A stretch of 64,000 nucleotides of DNA from NCBI RefSeq assembly GCF_000454545.1, contig NZ_CM002139.1, positions 1,894,057-1,958,056 on the forward strand, written 5' to 3'. Source of the stretch: Xanthomonas cassavae CFBP 4642. GTDB lineage: Bacteria > Pseudomonadota > Gammaproteobacteria > Xanthomonadales > Xanthomonadaceae. Position numbers and translations under genes: made by a program. Of the stretch, positions 23,368 through 33,479 are shown one piece after another; the stretch's first letter is position 1; every line of letters begins with the position of its first letter. Below the pieces are notes generated by a model that did no database searches, had not been told where the DNA came from, and was given only the letters and a program-made list of their open reading frames with translations.

Positions 23368-24318
23368 ATGGATGTCCTGCTCGCCAATCCCCGCGGTTTC
23401 TGCGCCGGTGTCGACCGCGCGATCGAGATCGTCAAGCGTGCGATCGAGACGCTGGGCGCGCCGATCTATGTGCGGCACGAAGTGGTGCATAACCGCTTCG
23501 TGGTCGACGATCTCAAGGAGCGCGGCGCCATCTTCGTCGAGGAATTGGACGAAGTGCCGGATGCGGCCACGGTGATCTTCAGCGCGCACGGCGTCTCGCA
23601 GGCCGTGCGCCAGGAAGCCGAGCGGCGTGGACTGAAGGTGTTCGACGCCACCTGCCCGTTGGTGACCAAGGTGCATTTCGAGGTGGCGCGGCATTGCCGG
23701 GCCGGCCGCGACGTGGTGCTGATCGGCCATGCCGGGCATCCGGAAGTGGAAGGCACCATGGGGCAATGGAACCGCGAACGCGGCGCGGGCAAGATCCACC
23801 TGGTGGAAGACATCGAGCAGGTCGCCACGTTGCAGATCGATCAGCCGGACAATCTTGCCTATACCACCCAGACCACGCTCTCGGTGGACGACACCATGGG
23901 CATCATCGAGGCCCTGCGTGCGCGTTACCCGGCGATGCAGGGGCCGCGCCATGACGATATCTGCTACGCCACCCAGAACCGCCAGGATGCCGTGCGCGAT
24001 CTCGCCCGGCAGTGCGATCTGGTGCTGGTGGTGGGTTCGCCCAACAGCTCCAATTCCAACCGCCTGAGCGAGCTGGCCCGACGCGACGGGGTGGAGTCGT
24101 ACCTGATCGACAACGCCAGCGAGATCGATCCGGCCTGGATCGTCGGCAAACAGCACATCGGCCTGACCGCCGGCGCCTCGGCGCCCCAGGTGCTGGTCGA
24201 TGGCGTGCTGGCGCGGCTGCGCGAGCTCGGCGCGGCGGGCGTCTCAGAACTGGAAGGCGAGCGGGAATCGATGGTGTTCGCGCTGCCCAAGGAACTGCGG
24301 CTGCGCCTGGTCGGCTGA
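23368..24318 (+). CDS. ispH: 4-hydroxy-3-methylbut-2-enyl diphosphate reductase
   Basis: This 316-aa iron-sulfur enzyme performs the last step of the MEP pathway, reducing HMBPP to IPP and DMAPP. The three cluster cysteines are in [12 protein letters not shown] (Cys12), [13 protein letters not shown] and [14 protein letters not shown]. The proton-relay region [10 protein letters not shown] and the diphosphate-binding [11 protein letters not shown] are intact. The start at 23368 gives the family N-terminus [10 protein letters not shown]; the upstream in-frame extension is not conserved. It is the last protein gene before tRNA-Thr. Confidence 0.97.
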   Translation: MDVLLANPRGFCAGVDRAIEIVKRAIETLGAPIYVRHEVVHNRFVVDDLKERGAIFVEELDEVPDAATVIFSAHGVSQAVRQEAERRGLKVFDATCPLVTKVHFEVARHCRAGRDVVLIGHAGHPEVEGTMGQWNRERGAGKIHLVEDIEQVATLQIDQPDNLAYTTQTTLSVDDTMGIIEALRARYPAMQGPRHDDICYATQNRQDAVRDLARQCDLVLVVGSPNSSNSNRLSELARRDGVESYLIDNASEIDPAWIVGKQHIGLTAGASAPQVLVDGVLARLRELGAAGVSELEGERESMVFALPKELRLRLVG

Positions 24319-24365
24319 AGCAGGGCACGCATCGGTCGACGGCCGGGCACAGCCGATGCCGGCGA

Positions 24366-24395
24366 TTGACCGCAGGCTGGCCGCGCTCCTACAAT
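24366..24395 (+). promoter_or_regulatory. Sigma-70 promoter of tRNA-Thr
   Basis: TTGACC (24366-24371), an 18-bp spacer and TACAAT (24390-24395) end 9 bp before the tRNA 5' end, leaving room for a very short leader. Confidence 0.65.
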
Positions 24396-24404
24396 TGGCG
24401 GCTC

Positions 24405-24480
24405 GCCGGAATAGCTCAGTTGGTAGAGCGGCGCATTCGTAATGCGTAGGTCGTAGGTTCGATTCCTATTTCCGGCACCA
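24405..24480 (+). tRNA. tRNA-Thr (anticodon CGT)
   Basis: This is a 76-nt cloverleaf. The acceptor stem GCCGGAA pairs with TTCCGGC, followed by discriminator A and an encoded CCA. The D arm is GCTC...GAGC, and the anticodon stem GCGCA/TGCGT holds the loop TTCGTAA with anticodon CGT, which reads ACG threonine codons. The T arm contains the canonical GGTTCGATTCC. Confidence 0.97.
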
Positions 24481-24836
24481 TCACCTTGCACTGGGTCGGC
24501 CTTTGGCCGGCCCAATTGCGTTTGGCCTGGCCTGTGGGCAGTCCACGCTGGTGGATGCAGTCGCTTGCCTCGCTTTTCATGTCGTTGTCGGCAGGCATCA
24601 GGGCACGCTGCGGCGGTTCGCTGCGCTGCGACAACATGTCGCACAATGTTGTGCGCATTTATTGCGGCAAATCATTGCCGATGGGTTTCGTGCAGGTGCA
24701 GCAAAGACTAAAATTGGCGTGCTAACCCGTGTCTTCGGTCTGCGCGGGCCCGCCTTCAACGGGAAGGGCTCTGTCGGACATGTTCCTTGCCGATACGACG
24801 AACGAGGCTGGCGTTCCTTCGCACTTGGATCGACCG
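24481..24836. other. Upstream region of the cyo operon, no gene
   Basis: These 356 bp lie between tRNA-Thr and cyoA. No convincing reading frame is present. They contain three clustered palindromes (24627-24680) and a TAAAAT box at 24709-24714 that could be the -10 element for cyo. Confidence 0.6.
24627..24680. promoter_or_regulatory. Three clustered palindromes upstream of cyoABCD
   Basis: TGCGACA-ACA-TGTCGCA (24627-24643), CGCACAA-TG-TTGTGCG (24640-24655, overlapping the first) and CGGCAA-ATCA-TTGCCG (24665-24680) are all perfect inverted repeats. They end about 30 bp before a TAAAAT box and 157 bp before cyoA. None matches the FNR/ANR box TTGAT-N4-ATCAA. They are operator candidates for oxygen or redox control of the oxidase, with the regulator unknown. 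Confidence 0.5.
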
Positions 24837-25772
24837 ATGATTCCGCTGAAACAGCTCGGGCGTTTACTGCGTCCAGGTCTGATGTTGCCCTTCCTGCTGC
24901 TGGCAGGCTGCAACTCGGCCATCCTCAATCCGAAAGGCCAGATCGGCCACGACGAGAAGCAGCTGCTGATCACCTCGGTGGTGCTGATGCTGATCGTGGT
25001 CATCCCGGTGATCGTGATGACGATTGCGTTCGCGTGGAAGTATCGCGCCTCCAATACCAAGGCCCGCTATGAGCCGGACTGGTCGCACTCCACCGCGATC
25101 GAAGTGGTGGTGTGGTCGATCCCGTGCGTGATCATCCTGGTGCTGGCGGTGCTGACCTGGCGCTCGTCGCATGCGCTGGACCCGTACCGGCCGCTGGATT
25201 CGGACGTCAAGCCAATCACCATCGAAGCGGTGTCGCTGGACTGGAAGTGGATGTTCATCTACCCCGACCAGAACATCGCCACGGTCAACGAGATCGCGTT
25301 CCCGGTGCGCACGCCGCTGAACTTCAAGATCACCTCCGACACGGTGATGAATTCGTTCTTCATTCCGCATCTGGGCACCATGATCTACGCCATGGCCGGC
25401 ATGGAAACCAAGCTGCATCTGGTCGCCGACGAGCCGGGCGAATACTTCGGCCTGTCCACCAACTACAGCGGTCACGGCTTCTCGAAGATGAGCTTCAAGG
25501 CGCATGCGGTCGATCAGGCCGGCTTCGATGCATGGGTGGCCAAGGTCAAGGCCTCCCCAACCGCACTCAATGCCGCCGAATACCAGGTGCTGGCCGCCAA
25601 TCGCAACGACAAGGACCAGTACCCGGTCACCTACTACTCGTCGGTGCAGGACGGCATGTTCCGCTCGCTGGTCGACAAATACATGAATGGTCCGGGCCAC
25701 AACAAGGGCCACGGCGACCATCAGGCATCGGGCGCTGAGCCGGTTGCCATGTGCACTTCTGGAGACAAGTGA
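24837..25772 (+). CDS. cyoA: Cytochrome bo quinol oxidase subunit II
   Basis: This 311-aa lipoprotein subunit has a signal with lipobox LLAGC (Cys25), two membrane helices (residues about 45-70 and 90-108), and a periplasmic cupredoxin domain with [19 protein letters not shown] and [16 protein letters not shown]. The CuA-binding Cys pair of cytochrome c oxidases is absent (the site reads [14 protein letters not shown]), which identifies it as a ubiquinol oxidase subunit. The start at 24837 gives the lipoprotein signal. The stop overlaps the cyoB start (TGATG). Confidence 0.95.
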   Translation: MIPLKQLGRLLRPGLMLPFLLLAGCNSAILNPKGQIGHDEKQLLITSVVLMLIVVIPVIVMTIAFAWKYRASNTKARYEPDWSHSTAIEVVVWSIPCVIILVLAVLTWRSSHALDPYRPLDSDVKPITIEAVSLDWKWMFIYPDQNIATVNEIAFPVRTPLNFKITSDTVMNSFFIPHLGTMIYAMAGMETKLHLVADEPGEYFGLSTNYSGHGFSKMSFKAHAVDQAGFDAWVAKVKASPTALNAAEYQVLAANRNDKDQYPVTYYSSVQDGMFRSLVDKYMNGPGHNKGHGDHQASGAEPVAMCTSGDK

Positions 25773-27772
25773 TGTTAGGCAAACTTACCATCGAGGCGGT
25801 TCCGTACCACGAGCCGATCATCATGGTCGCGCTGGGTGGCGCCGGCCTGCTAGGCCTGCTGATCGCGGGCGCCATCACCAAGTACAAGCTGTGGGGCTAT
25901 CTCTGGAACGAGTGGTTCACCTCGGTGGATCACAAGCGCATCGGCGTGATGTACATCATCGTGGCGCTGGTCATGCTGCTGCGCGGTTTCGCCGATGCGG
26001 CGATGATGCGCACCCAGCAGGCCCTGGCCGGCGGTGGCGGCGAGGGCGTGTTGCCTCCGCATCACTACGACCAGATCTTCACCGCGCACGGCGTGATCAT
26101 GATCTTCTTCATGGCCATGCCGTTCATGACCGGCCTGTTGAACCTGATCGTGCCGCTGCAGATCGGCGCGCGCGACGTGGCGTTCCCGTTCCTGAACTCG
26201 CTGAGCTTCTGGCTGTTCGTGGCCGGTGCGGCGCTGATCAATATCTCGCTGGGCGTTGGTGAGTTCGCGCAGACCGGTTGGCTGGCGTACCCGCCGTTGT
26301 CGGGACTGGAATACAGTCCGGGGGTCGGCGTCGATTACTACATCTGGGCGTTGCAGATCTCCGGATTGGGCACCTTGCTGACCGGCGTGAACTTCTTCGT
26401 GACGATCATGCGGATGCGCGCGCCGGGCATGACCCTGATGCGCATGCCGATCTTCACCTGGACCGCGCTGATCACCAACATCCTGATCATCGCGGCGTTC
26501 CCGATCCTGACCGTGGCGCTGGCGTTGCTGGGTGCCGACCGTTACCTGGGCACGCACTTCTTCACCAACGACGGCGGCGGCAACGCCATGATGTACGTCA
26601 ACCTGATCTGGATCTGGGGTCACCCGGAGGTCTACATCCTGATCCTGCCGGCGTTCGGTATCTTCTCCGAGTTGATTGCGACCTATAGCCGCAAGCGTCT
26701 GTTCGGCTACACCTCGATGGTCTACGCCACCTCGTGCATCGGCGTGCTGTCGTTCGTGGTGTGGTTGCACCACTTCTTCACCATGGGCTCGGGTGCCAAC
26801 GTCAATGCCTTCTTCGGCATCACGACGATGATCATCTCGATTCCGACCGGCGTGAAAATCTTCAACTGGCTGTTCACCATGTTCCGCGGTCGCGTGCACA
26901 TGACCTCGCCGGTGCTGTGGACGATCGGCTTCATCATCACCTTCACCATCGGCGGCATGACCGGCGTGATGCTGGCGATTCCGGCCGTGGACTTCGTGCT
27001 GCACAACAGCCTGTTCCTGATCGCGCACTTCCATAACGTCATCATTGGCGGCGTGGTGTTCGGTTACCTGGCGGGCCTGACCTACTGGTTCCCGAAGGCA
27101 TTCGGCTTCAAGCTTAACGAAAAGCTCGGCAAGGCATCGTTCTGGTGTTGGATCATCGGCTTCTTCGTGGCCTTCATGCCGCTGTACGTGCTCGGCTTCA
27201 TGGGCATGACCCGTCGCATGAACACCTACAACCATCCCGAGTGGGCGCCGTGGCTGTACGTCGCTGCGGTGGGCGCTGCGATCATCGGCCTGGGTATCTT
27301 CCTGAACCTGGTGCAGATCGGTTACAGCGTGTGGAAGCGCAAGGAGCATATGGACTACACCGGCGATCCGTGGGATGGCCGGACGCTGGAGTGGGCAACC
27401 TCTTCGCCGCCGCCGTTCTACAACTTCGCCGTGCTGCCGCACATCGACGACCGCGATCAGTTCTGGGCCGACAAGCAGAACGGCAAGGGCTGGCTGCGTC
27501 CGTCCAAGTACGAGCCGATCCACATGCCGCGCAACACCGGTGCCGGCGTTTACATGGGTGCCTTCAGCGTGCTGCTGGGCTTTGGTCTGATCTGGCACAT
27601 CTGGTGGCTGGCCATCCTCGGCCTGGTGGGCATGATCGGCAGCTTCATCGCGCGCACTTTCGATAACGACATCGATTACTGGGTGCCGGCCGACGAAGTG
27701 GAGCGCATCGAAAACGCACGCTTCGCCCTGCTCGAACAGCAACAGGCGGCGCAGGCCGCGAAGGTGGTATGA
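25772..27772 (+). CDS. cyoB: Cytochrome bo quinol oxidase subunit I
   Basis: This 666-aa haem-copper oxidase subunit with about 15 membrane helices holds haem b, haem o3 and CuB, reduces O2 to water and pumps protons. Hallmarks are ITAHG-type [16 protein letters not shown] (haem b His), the CuB site [21 protein letters not shown] with its His-Tyr pair, LHHFFTMG, and the two haem His residues in HFHNVIIGG. The ATG at 25772 overlaps the cyoA stop, with GGAG 10 nt upstream. It is translationally coupled to cyoA and cyoC. Confidence 0.97.
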   Translation: MLGKLTIEAVPYHEPIIMVALGGAGLLGLLIAGAITKYKLWGYLWNEWFTSVDHKRIGVMYIIVALVMLLRGFADAAMMRTQQALAGGGGEGVLPPHHYDQIFTAHGVIMIFFMAMPFMTGLLNLIVPLQIGARDVAFPFLNSLSFWLFVAGAALINISLGVGEFAQTGWLAYPPLSGLEYSPGVGVDYYIWALQISGLGTLLTGVNFFVTIMRMRAPGMTLMRMPIFTWTALITNILIIAAFPILTVALALLGADRYLGTHFFTNDGGGNAMMYVNLIWIWGHPEVYILILPAFGIFSELIATYSRKRLFGYTSMVYATSCIGVLSFVVWLHHFFTMGSGANVNAFFGITTMIISIPTGVKIFNWLFTMFRGRVHMTSPVLWTIGFIITFTIGGMTGVMLAIPAVDFVLHNSLFLIAHFHNVIIGGVVFGYLAGLTYWFPKAFGFKLNEKLGKASFWCWIIGFFVAFMPLYVLGFMGMTRRMNTYNHPEWAPWLYVAAVGAAIIGLGIFLNLVQIGYSVWKRKEHMDYTGDPWDGRTLEWATSSPPPFYNFAVLPHIDDRDQFWADKQNGKGWLRPSKYEPIHMPRNTGAGVYMGAFSVLLGFGLIWHIWWLAILGLVGMIGSFIARTFDNDIDYWVPADEVERIENARFALLEQQQAAQAAKVV

Positions 27773-28401
27773 CCATGGCTTCTTCGACCACGCTTGACCA
27801 CCCCGCCCACGCGGGCGGCCACGATCACGACCACGCGCATCACGACGCCGGTGGCAACACCGTCTTCGGGTTCTGGGTCTACCTGATGAGCGACTGCCTG
27901 CTGTTCGCCGGCCTGTTCGCCACCTATGCGGTGCTTTCCGGCGCCACGGTGGATGGGCCGACGGCCAAGGAGCTGTTCGATCTCAAGTTCGTGCTGGTGG
28001 AAACCTTCCTGCTGTTGTTCAGCAGCCTGAGCTTCGGCTTTGCGATGATTGCCGCGCACAAGCGCAAGATGGGCGGCCTGTACGGCTGGCTGGCCGTCAC
28101 CGCGCTGCTGGGTATCGGCTTCCTGTGCATGGAAGTGTGGGAGTTCAACCACCTGATCCATGAAGGTGCTGGCCCGGGACGCAGCGCGTTCCTGTCGGCA
28201 TTCTTCACCCTGGTGGGTACCCACGGCCTGCACGTGGCCTCGGGCCTGTTGTGGATGGCGGTGCTGGTGATCCAGATCTCCAAGCATGGCCTGACCGCGC
28301 GCAACAGCACGCGTCTGGCGTGCCTGAGCCTGTTCTGGCACTTCCTGGACATCATCTGGATCGGTGTGTTCACTGTCGTCTATCTGTTGGGAGCGCTGTA
28401 A
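27769..28401 (+). CDS. cyoC: Cytochrome bo quinol oxidase subunit III
   Basis: This 210-aa membrane protein has five helices, with [24 protein letters not shown] and [14 protein letters not shown] typical of CyoC. Before the first helix lies a histidine-rich stretch (residues 9-29, [20 protein letters not shown]) that could bind metal. The start at 27769 overlaps the cyoB stop (ATGA); a second ATG at 27775 is possible. The stop overlaps the cyoD start (TAATG). Confidence 0.95.
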   Translation: MTMASSTTLDHPAHAGGHDHDHAHHDAGGNTVFGFWVYLMSDCLLFAGLFATYAVLSGATVDGPTAKELFDLKFVLVETFLLLFSSLSFGFAMIAAHKRKMGGLYGWLAVTALLGIGFLCMEVWEFNHLIHEGAGPGRSAFLSAFFTLVGTHGLHVASGLLWMAVLVIQISKHGLTARNSTRLACLSLFWHFLDIIWIGVFTVVYLLGAL

Positions 28402-28736
28402 TGGCCAATCACCACCACACCGAAAATGCCGCCGACGCGCATGCCGGCGGTTTGAAGTCCTACCTGATCGGCTTCGTCATGGCCGTGATCCTCACCGTCA
28501 TCCCGTTTGCGATGGTGATGAGTGGCGCGTTCTCCAAGGGCGTGACGGTTATCGTGATCTCGCTGATGGCTGCCGTGCAGATGCTGGTGCACATGGTGTA
28601 CTTCCTGCACATGGACCGCTCGCCGGAGCAGCGCTCCAACGTGCAGGTGGGCCTGTTCTCGTTGCTGATCATCGGCATCGTGATCGTCGGCTCGCTGTGG
28701 GTGCTGCACAACATGAACGTCAACATGATGCATTGA
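28401..28736 (+). CDS. cyoD: Cytochrome bo quinol oxidase subunit IV
   Basis: This 111-aa subunit has three membrane helices (residues about 21-41, 49-69 and 84-104) and the conserved HMVYFLHMD segment between the second and third. CyoD assists CuB insertion and assembly. It also has a His-rich N-terminus ([17 protein letters not shown]). It is the last gene of the operon: a strong terminator follows 25 bp later. The haem O synthase gene cyoE, often next, is not here and must be elsewhere. Confidence 0.94.
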   Translation: MANHHHTENAADAHAGGLKSYLIGFVMAVILTVIPFAMVMSGAFSKGVTVIVISLMAAVQMLVHMVYFLHMDRSPEQRSNVQVGLFSLLIIGIVIVGSLWVLHNMNVNMMH

Positions 28737-28761
28737 GACGGCCGCGGGCCGGATCGAAGGA

Positions 28762-28790
28762 AGCCGCCAGTCATCGGCGGCTTTTTTTTT
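28762..28790 (+). terminator. Rho-independent terminator of cyoABCD
   Basis: AGCCGCC-AGTCATC-GGCGGCT is followed by nine T residues, a strong terminator 25 bp after cyoD. Confidence 0.92.
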
Positions 28791-28891
28791 GCCCGTCCAT
28801 GGCCTGTGGCATGACCAATGGCATACGGGTAACGCCCGGTTGGCGCTTAGCATCATGGGCTTGCCTGTTCCAGGTCACCTGCGGAGTTGCG

Positions 28892-30772
28892 ATGAAGATG
28901 CCCACCTTGTTGTCCGTGTCGCTGCTGGCAGCGCTGTCCTTGCCCGCCGCGGCGCAAACCGCGCGGCCGCAGGACGTGCCGTTCAAGGGCACGCTGAAGA
29001 TCGACGTCGATGCCACCGACCTGGCCCACCGCATCTTCAAGGTCAAGACCAGCATGCCGGCCAAGCCGGGCCCGATGACGCTGCTCTACCCGCAGTGGAT
29101 TCCCGGCAACCATTCGCCGACCGGGCCGATCGACAAATTGGCCGGGCTGGTGGTCAAGGCCGACGGCAAGGTGGTGCCATGGGCTCGCGACCAGTTCGAT
29201 GTGTATGCCTTCACCGTGGACGTACCGCAGGGCGCCAGCGAACTGACCGCCGAATTCAAGTTCCTTTCGCCGCAGGCCGACAACCAGGGCCGGGTGATGA
29301 TGACCCCGGAAATGCTCAACCTGCAGTGGAACACCACGGCGATCTATCCGGCCGGTTATTTCGCGCGCAACATCAAGGCGCAGGCCAGCGTCACCCTGCC
29401 GGCTGGCTGGAGCTATGCCACCGCGCTGGAAACCGACCGCCGCGTGGGCGACACGGTCACCTTCAAACCGATCGACTTCGACGACCTGGTCGACTCGCCG
29501 ATGTTTGCCGGCAAGTACTACAAGCGGGTCGAGCTGAGCACCGGCAAGCAGCCGGTCTACCTCAACGTATTTGCCGACGAGGCCAATGCGCTGGAGGCCA
29601 AGCCAGAGCAGATCAAGGCGCATGCGGCGCTGGTGCAGCAGATGGACAAGCTGTACGGCGCGCGGCATTTCGATCATTACGAATTCCTGCTGGCGCTGAC
29701 CAAGAAGCTGGGCGGCATCGGCCTGGAGCATCACCGTTCCAGCGAGAACAGCGGCCCGACCAATTACTTCACCGAGTGGGACAAGAGCTGGACCATGCGC
29801 GACCTGTTGGCGCACGAATACAACCACTCCTGGAACGGCAAATACCGCCGCGGCGCCGATCTGGCCACGCCCAACTTCAATGTGCCCATGGGCGACAGCC
29901 TGCTGTGGCTGTACGAAGGCCAGACCCAGTTCTGGGGCGAGGTGATGGCGGCACGTTCGGGGCTGTGGACGCAGGACCAGGCGCGCGACATGCTGGCCGG
30001 CGTTGCGGCCACCTATGAGCGCGGTCGCCCGGGCATGGCGTGGCGCACGGTGCAGGACACCACCAATGACCCCACCATGTCGATGCGCCGGCCCAAGGCC
30101 TACCGCAGCTACCAGATGGCGGAAGACTATTATTCCGGCGGCCAGATGATGTGGCTGGAAGTGGACAGCAAGCTGCGCGAGCTGACCAACAACCAGCGCT
30201 CGATCGACGACTTCGGCAAGGCCTTCTTCGGCATGAAGAATGGCGACTGGGACGTCAATCCGTACACCTTCGACGACATCGTCGCCACCCTCAACGGCGT
30301 GGCCGCCTACGACTGGGCCAGCCTGTTGCGCAGCCGCATGGACGGGCATGGCTCGTTGAACGGTGGCATCGAGGCCAATGGCTGGAAGCTGGTCTACACC
30401 GACCAGCCGAACCTGGCCATCAACACCTACGAGAGCAACGAAAACGACGTCAACCTGACCTATTCGCTGGGTGTGTCGCTTGAAGGGTCCGGCGAAATCA
30501 ACGAGGTGTTGTGGGACAGCCTGGCATTCAATGCCGGCCTGATCAACGGCAATATGATCGTTGCCGTCAACGGCCGCGCGTTCAGTGGTGAAGTGATCAA
30601 GGACGCCATCAAGGCGGCCAAGGGCACGACGGCCCCGATCGAACTGCTGGTCAAGCGCGGCGACCGCTACGACACCGTGCGCATCGACTACCACGGCGGT
30701 CTGTTGTATCCGCACCTGGAGCGTATTGCCGGCAAGCCCGATCGCTTGAGCGAGTTGTATAAGGCGCGCTGA
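28892..30772 (+). CDS. Secreted M61 (glycyl aminopeptidase-type) metallopeptidase with PDZ domain
   Basis: This 626-aa protein has a signal peptide (MKMPTLLSVSLLAALSLPAAAQ). An N-terminal beta-domain (YPQWIPGNHSPTGPIDKLAGL) is typical of family M61. The zinc site LLAHEYNHSWNGKYRRG contains HEYNH, with the downstream Glu in LWLYEGQTQFWGEVMA. A PDZ domain follows near residues 515-600 (INEVLWDSLAFNAGLINGNMIVAVNGR). M61 enzymes prefer N-terminal Gly or Ala. The enzyme is periplasmic or exported, and the start at 28892 is set by the signal peptide. It is monocistronic. Confidence 0.9.
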   Translation: MKMPTLLSVSLLAALSLPAAAQTARPQDVPFKGTLKIDVDATDLAHRIFKVKTSMPAKPGPMTLLYPQWIPGNHSPTGPIDKLAGLVVKADGKVVPWARDQFDVYAFTVDVPQGASELTAEFKFLSPQADNQGRVMMTPEMLNLQWNTTAIYPAGYFARNIKAQASVTLPAGWSYATALETDRRVGDTVTFKPIDFDDLVDSPMFAGKYYKRVELSTGKQPVYLNVFADEANALEAKPEQIKAHAALVQQMDKLYGARHFDHYEFLLALTKKLGGIGLEHHRSSENSGPTNYFTEWDKSWTMRDLLAHEYNHSWNGKYRRGADLATPNFNVPMGDSLLWLYEGQTQFWGEVMAARSGLWTQDQARDMLAGVAATYERGRPGMAWRTVQDTTNDPTMSMRRPKAYRSYQMAEDYYSGGQMMWLEVDSKLRELTNNQRSIDDFGKAFFGMKNGDWDVNPYTFDDIVATLNGVAAYDWASLLRSRMDGHGSLNGGIEANGWKLVYTDQPNLAINTYESNENDVNLTYSLGVSLEGSGEINEVLWDSLAFNAGLINGNMIVAVNGRAFSGEVIKDAIKAAKGTTAPIELLVKRGDRYDTVRIDYHGGLLYPHLERIAGKPDRLSELYKAR

Positions 30773-31038
30773 GCGCGACGTGCCACGTTTTTATCCGTTG
30801 GCTCGCTGTTGGGTCTTGCATCGCCGAGCCGACGGGTGATTCATTCGGTCAGGCGACGCTGGCACGCCGCCTGCCCGTACTGGTCTGCCTAGAAGCTGCG
30901 CCTTGCTCGCTATCGGTCATCGATAACGCCGCCGTTGTTACATGCAGCGTTCGCGCTGCGAGGGGTGCTGCGCTAGCGACAATGCACGCCGGAGACGGCA
31001 ACTCCGGTTTGTCCCTTGTAGTCCAGGTATCCCATTGC

Positions 31039-31398
31039 CTATACGCATTTATCGCGTCCGTCGATGCGCACCGGACCTGCCTGATAGGCGTAGGTTCCAT
31101 CGTCGCGATCCCACCACGAATCCCACTGCCACACACCGCAATTGGTGCGGTTGGGTTTGCAGACGTACACCTCCACGCTGGTGACCAGTGACTTTCCACG
31201 CGTAGAGCCCAGATGCGCGAAAACCGCGCAATTCTTGCCGTTGCCGCTGTTGTAGTACAGCTGTAGTTCGCCGACTCTTTCGCCTGCGATGCTCACCGGC
31301 TTGTGGTCGATGAGATTGCCGCCGCACCCATCGGCGCGCGCCGCGCCCGCATGGGCAAGCCCGAATAATCCGAACAGCACAATAATGAGTAGTTTCAT
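31039..31398 (-). CDS. Small secreted cysteine-containing protein of unknown function
   Basis: This 119-aa protein has a clear signal peptide (MKLLIIVLFGLFGLAHAGAARA) followed by about 97 residues with five cysteines, in GCGGN, KNCAVF, VCKPN, TNCGVW and DKCV. The pattern LQLYYNSGNGKNCAVFAHLGS recalls the small secreted spore-associated protein A family of actinomycetes, with a compact beta fold stabilised by disulfides; that similarity is from memory and weak. Start 31398 is fixed by the signal peptide. The flanking DNA is non-coding on both sides (266 and 502 bp) and visibly richer in A/T, which may indicate acquisition. Confidence 0.7.
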   Translation of the reverse strand: MKLLIIVLFGLFGLAHAGAARADGCGGNLIDHKPVSIAGERVGELQLYYNSGNGKNCAVFAHLGSTRGKSLVTSVEVYVCKPNRTNCGVWQWDSWWDRDDGTYAYQAGPVRIDGRDKCV

Positions 31399-31900
31399 GA
31401 TGACCTCGTCCGTTGATTGCGTGCCTTGCGCTGTTTGCAAATCTGCAGCGAAGAGAACCGACCCTCCCATGCGCGATGCCGCCAATCCACGAGTGCGCGG
31501 CCGATCTCCGCAACGACGCTACAAGCGCTGCAAGCAGGGGCGTGTGAAACGCCCAGAGCGACCACAAGCGTTGCCAGGTGGTCCACGGGCATGCGCGAGC
31601 TTCATTATGGGGCCGGCGCAAAAGTCAAAAGAAGTAACCGGTTGCGTCGCTGTGATGACTGCCGGATCCCTGGCTTCATGAGGCCGTCAAAGTGCATGAG
31701 TGCAGACGTGCGGCGCCCATGTTCGCGTGGCACTGGCCAGGGCGTCAGCGAGCCGCCTGCGCGGCGATGGCGAATCTCAGACGCACTGCGGGTGCTGCGC
31801 GCGGCGGTGCAGGCACGGTGCTTCCAAACAACCACGTGGTCGCGTCTTTTGAGACGGCCAGCCACTATGCTGGCAGCTTCCGGAAACAGGCAATAGCAAA
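31399..31900. other. Intergenic region upstream of radA, no gene seen
   Basis: These 502 bp lie between the divergent starts of the small secreted protein and radA. Several short open frames exist on both strands, but none has family-like composition or a ribosome site. No repeat or strong promoter is apparent. Confidence 0.5.
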
Positions 31901-33289
31901 ATGGCGAAGGCGAAGACGGCCTATGTCTGCGGCGAGTGCGGCGCCGAGTACACCAAGTGGCAGGGGCAGTGCACCGAATGCGGGGTGTGGAATACGCTCA
32001 GCGAAATCGTGCTGGAAAGCGCGGCCCCTGGCGGCAAGGCGTCGCCGGCTGCCTCGCGGCGTAGTGGGTGGGCCGGCAAGGCCGAAGCGCCCAAGATCAT
32101 GGCGCTCAAGGATGTGCAGCAAACCGAGCAGGCGCGCGTGTCCACCGGCATCGGCGAGTTCGACCGGGTGTTGGGCGGCGGGTTGGTCGAGGGGGCAGTG
32201 GTGCTGATTGGCGGCGATCCCGGAATCGGCAAGTCGACCCTGCTGCTGCAAGCGCTGGCCAGCATGGCGGGCACGTTGCCGGTGCTCTACGTCACCGGTG
32301 AGGAGTCGCTGGCCCAGGTGGCCGGGCGCGCGGTGCGCCTGGATCTGCCGCTGGAAGGCTTGAATGCGCTGGCCGAAACCGGCATCGAACATATCCTGCA
32401 GCATGCAAGCGTGGCGCGGCCGAAGCTGATCGTGGCCGATTCGGTGCAGACGCTGTGGACCGAGTCGCTGACTGCAGCGCCCGGGTCGGTCAGCCAGGTG
32501 CGCGAGAGTGCGGCGCGGCTGGTGCGGTTTGCCAAGGAAACCGGTACGGCGGTGTTCCTGGTGGGCCATGTCACCAAGGAAGGCGGCATCGCCGGCCCCC
32601 GTGTGCTCGAACACATGGTCGATGCGGTGCTGTACTTCGAAGGGGAGAGCGGTAGCCGGTTCCGCCTGCTGCGCGCATTCAAGAACCGCTTTGGCGCGGT
32701 CAACGAACTCGGCGTGTTCGCGATGGGCGAGAAGGGGCTCAAGGAGGTCTCCAACCCCTCGGCGATCTTCCTGTCCGGCGGCAGCACCCAGCAGCCGGGC
32801 AGCTGCGTGATGGTGACCCGCGAGGGCACCCGGCCGTTGATGGTGGAAGTGCAGGCGCTGGTGGATGCCTCACCGTTGTCCAATCCGCGCCGGGTGGCGG
32901 TGGGGCTGGAACAGAACCGGCTGGCGATGCTGCTGGCGGTGCTGCATCGCCATGGCGGCATCGTGGTCGGCGACCAGGACGTGTTCGTCAACGTGGTCGG
33001 CGGCATCCGCGTGCAGGAGACCGCAGCCGACTTGCCGGTGCTGTTGGCGGTGCTGTCCTCGCTGCGCGACCGGCCGTTGTCCGAGAAGACCATCGCGTTT
33101 GGCGAGGTGGGGCTGTCTGGCGAGATTCGGCCGGTGCCCAACGGCGAGGACCGCTTGAAGGAGGCCGCCACGCATGGCTTCAAGCGCGCGATCGTGCCCC
33201 GCGCCAATGCGCCGAAAACGGCCACCATCAAGGGCATGGAGATCATTGCGGTGGAGCGGTTGAGCCAGGCGCTGGAGGCGGCGGAATAA
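31901..33289 (+). CDS. radA: DNA repair protein RadA
   Basis: This 462-aa RecA-like branch-migration helicase acts in recombinational repair. It has an N-terminal C4 zinc finger (YVCGECGAEYTKWQGQCTEC), a RecA core with Walker A GGDPGIGKSTLLLQ and Walker B LIVADSVQTLW, and the RadA-specific KNRFG motif (RAFKNRFGAVNELG). The C-terminal Lon-like domain contains GGIRVQETAADLPVLLAVLSS and ends IAVERLSQALEAAE. The length is typical. It appears monocistronic. Confidence 0.97.
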   Translation: MAKAKTAYVCGECGAEYTKWQGQCTECGVWNTLSEIVLESAAPGGKASPAASRRSGWAGKAEAPKIMALKDVQQTEQARVSTGIGEFDRVLGGGLVEGAVVLIGGDPGIGKSTLLLQALASMAGTLPVLYVTGEESLAQVAGRAVRLDLPLEGLNALAETGIEHILQHASVARPKLIVADSVQTLWTESLTAAPGSVSQVRESAARLVRFAKETGTAVFLVGHVTKEGGIAGPRVLEHMVDAVLYFEGESGSRFRLLRAFKNRFGAVNELGVFAMGEKGLKEVSNPSAIFLSGGSTQQPGSCVMVTREGTRPLMVEVQALVDASPLSNPRRVAVGLEQNRLAMLLAVLHRHGGIVVGDQDVFVNVVGGIRVQETAADLPVLLAVLSSLRDRPLSEKTIAFGEVGLSGEIRPVPNGEDRLKEAATHGFKRAIVPRANAPKTATIKGMEIIAVERLSQALEAAE

Positions 33290-33479
33290 GTGAGCGCTGC
33301 CGATGGGCAAGGCGAGCCATCTCGTTGCGCCTGTGAGCGTCTGTCGGCTGGCTGCTCGCAACTGCGTTTTGGGTATTAAAAAACCGTTTTCACCAGGCAG
33401 CGGCCATGGCACCTGTGCGGCCTGCTGCACTGTGCACCGGATCACGAAGACCGCTGATTGCTCGAACTGAAGAGCCACG

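Noticed and set aside
24627..24680. FNR/ANR box for the cyo operon
   Set aside because: The palindromes do not contain TTGAT-N4-ATCAA; they are reported as unassigned operators instead.
25850..27742. A 630-codon open frame antisense to cyoB
   Set aside because: It has His/Asp/Arg-rich composition with no hydrophobic or motif pattern, opposite a classical oxidase subunit.
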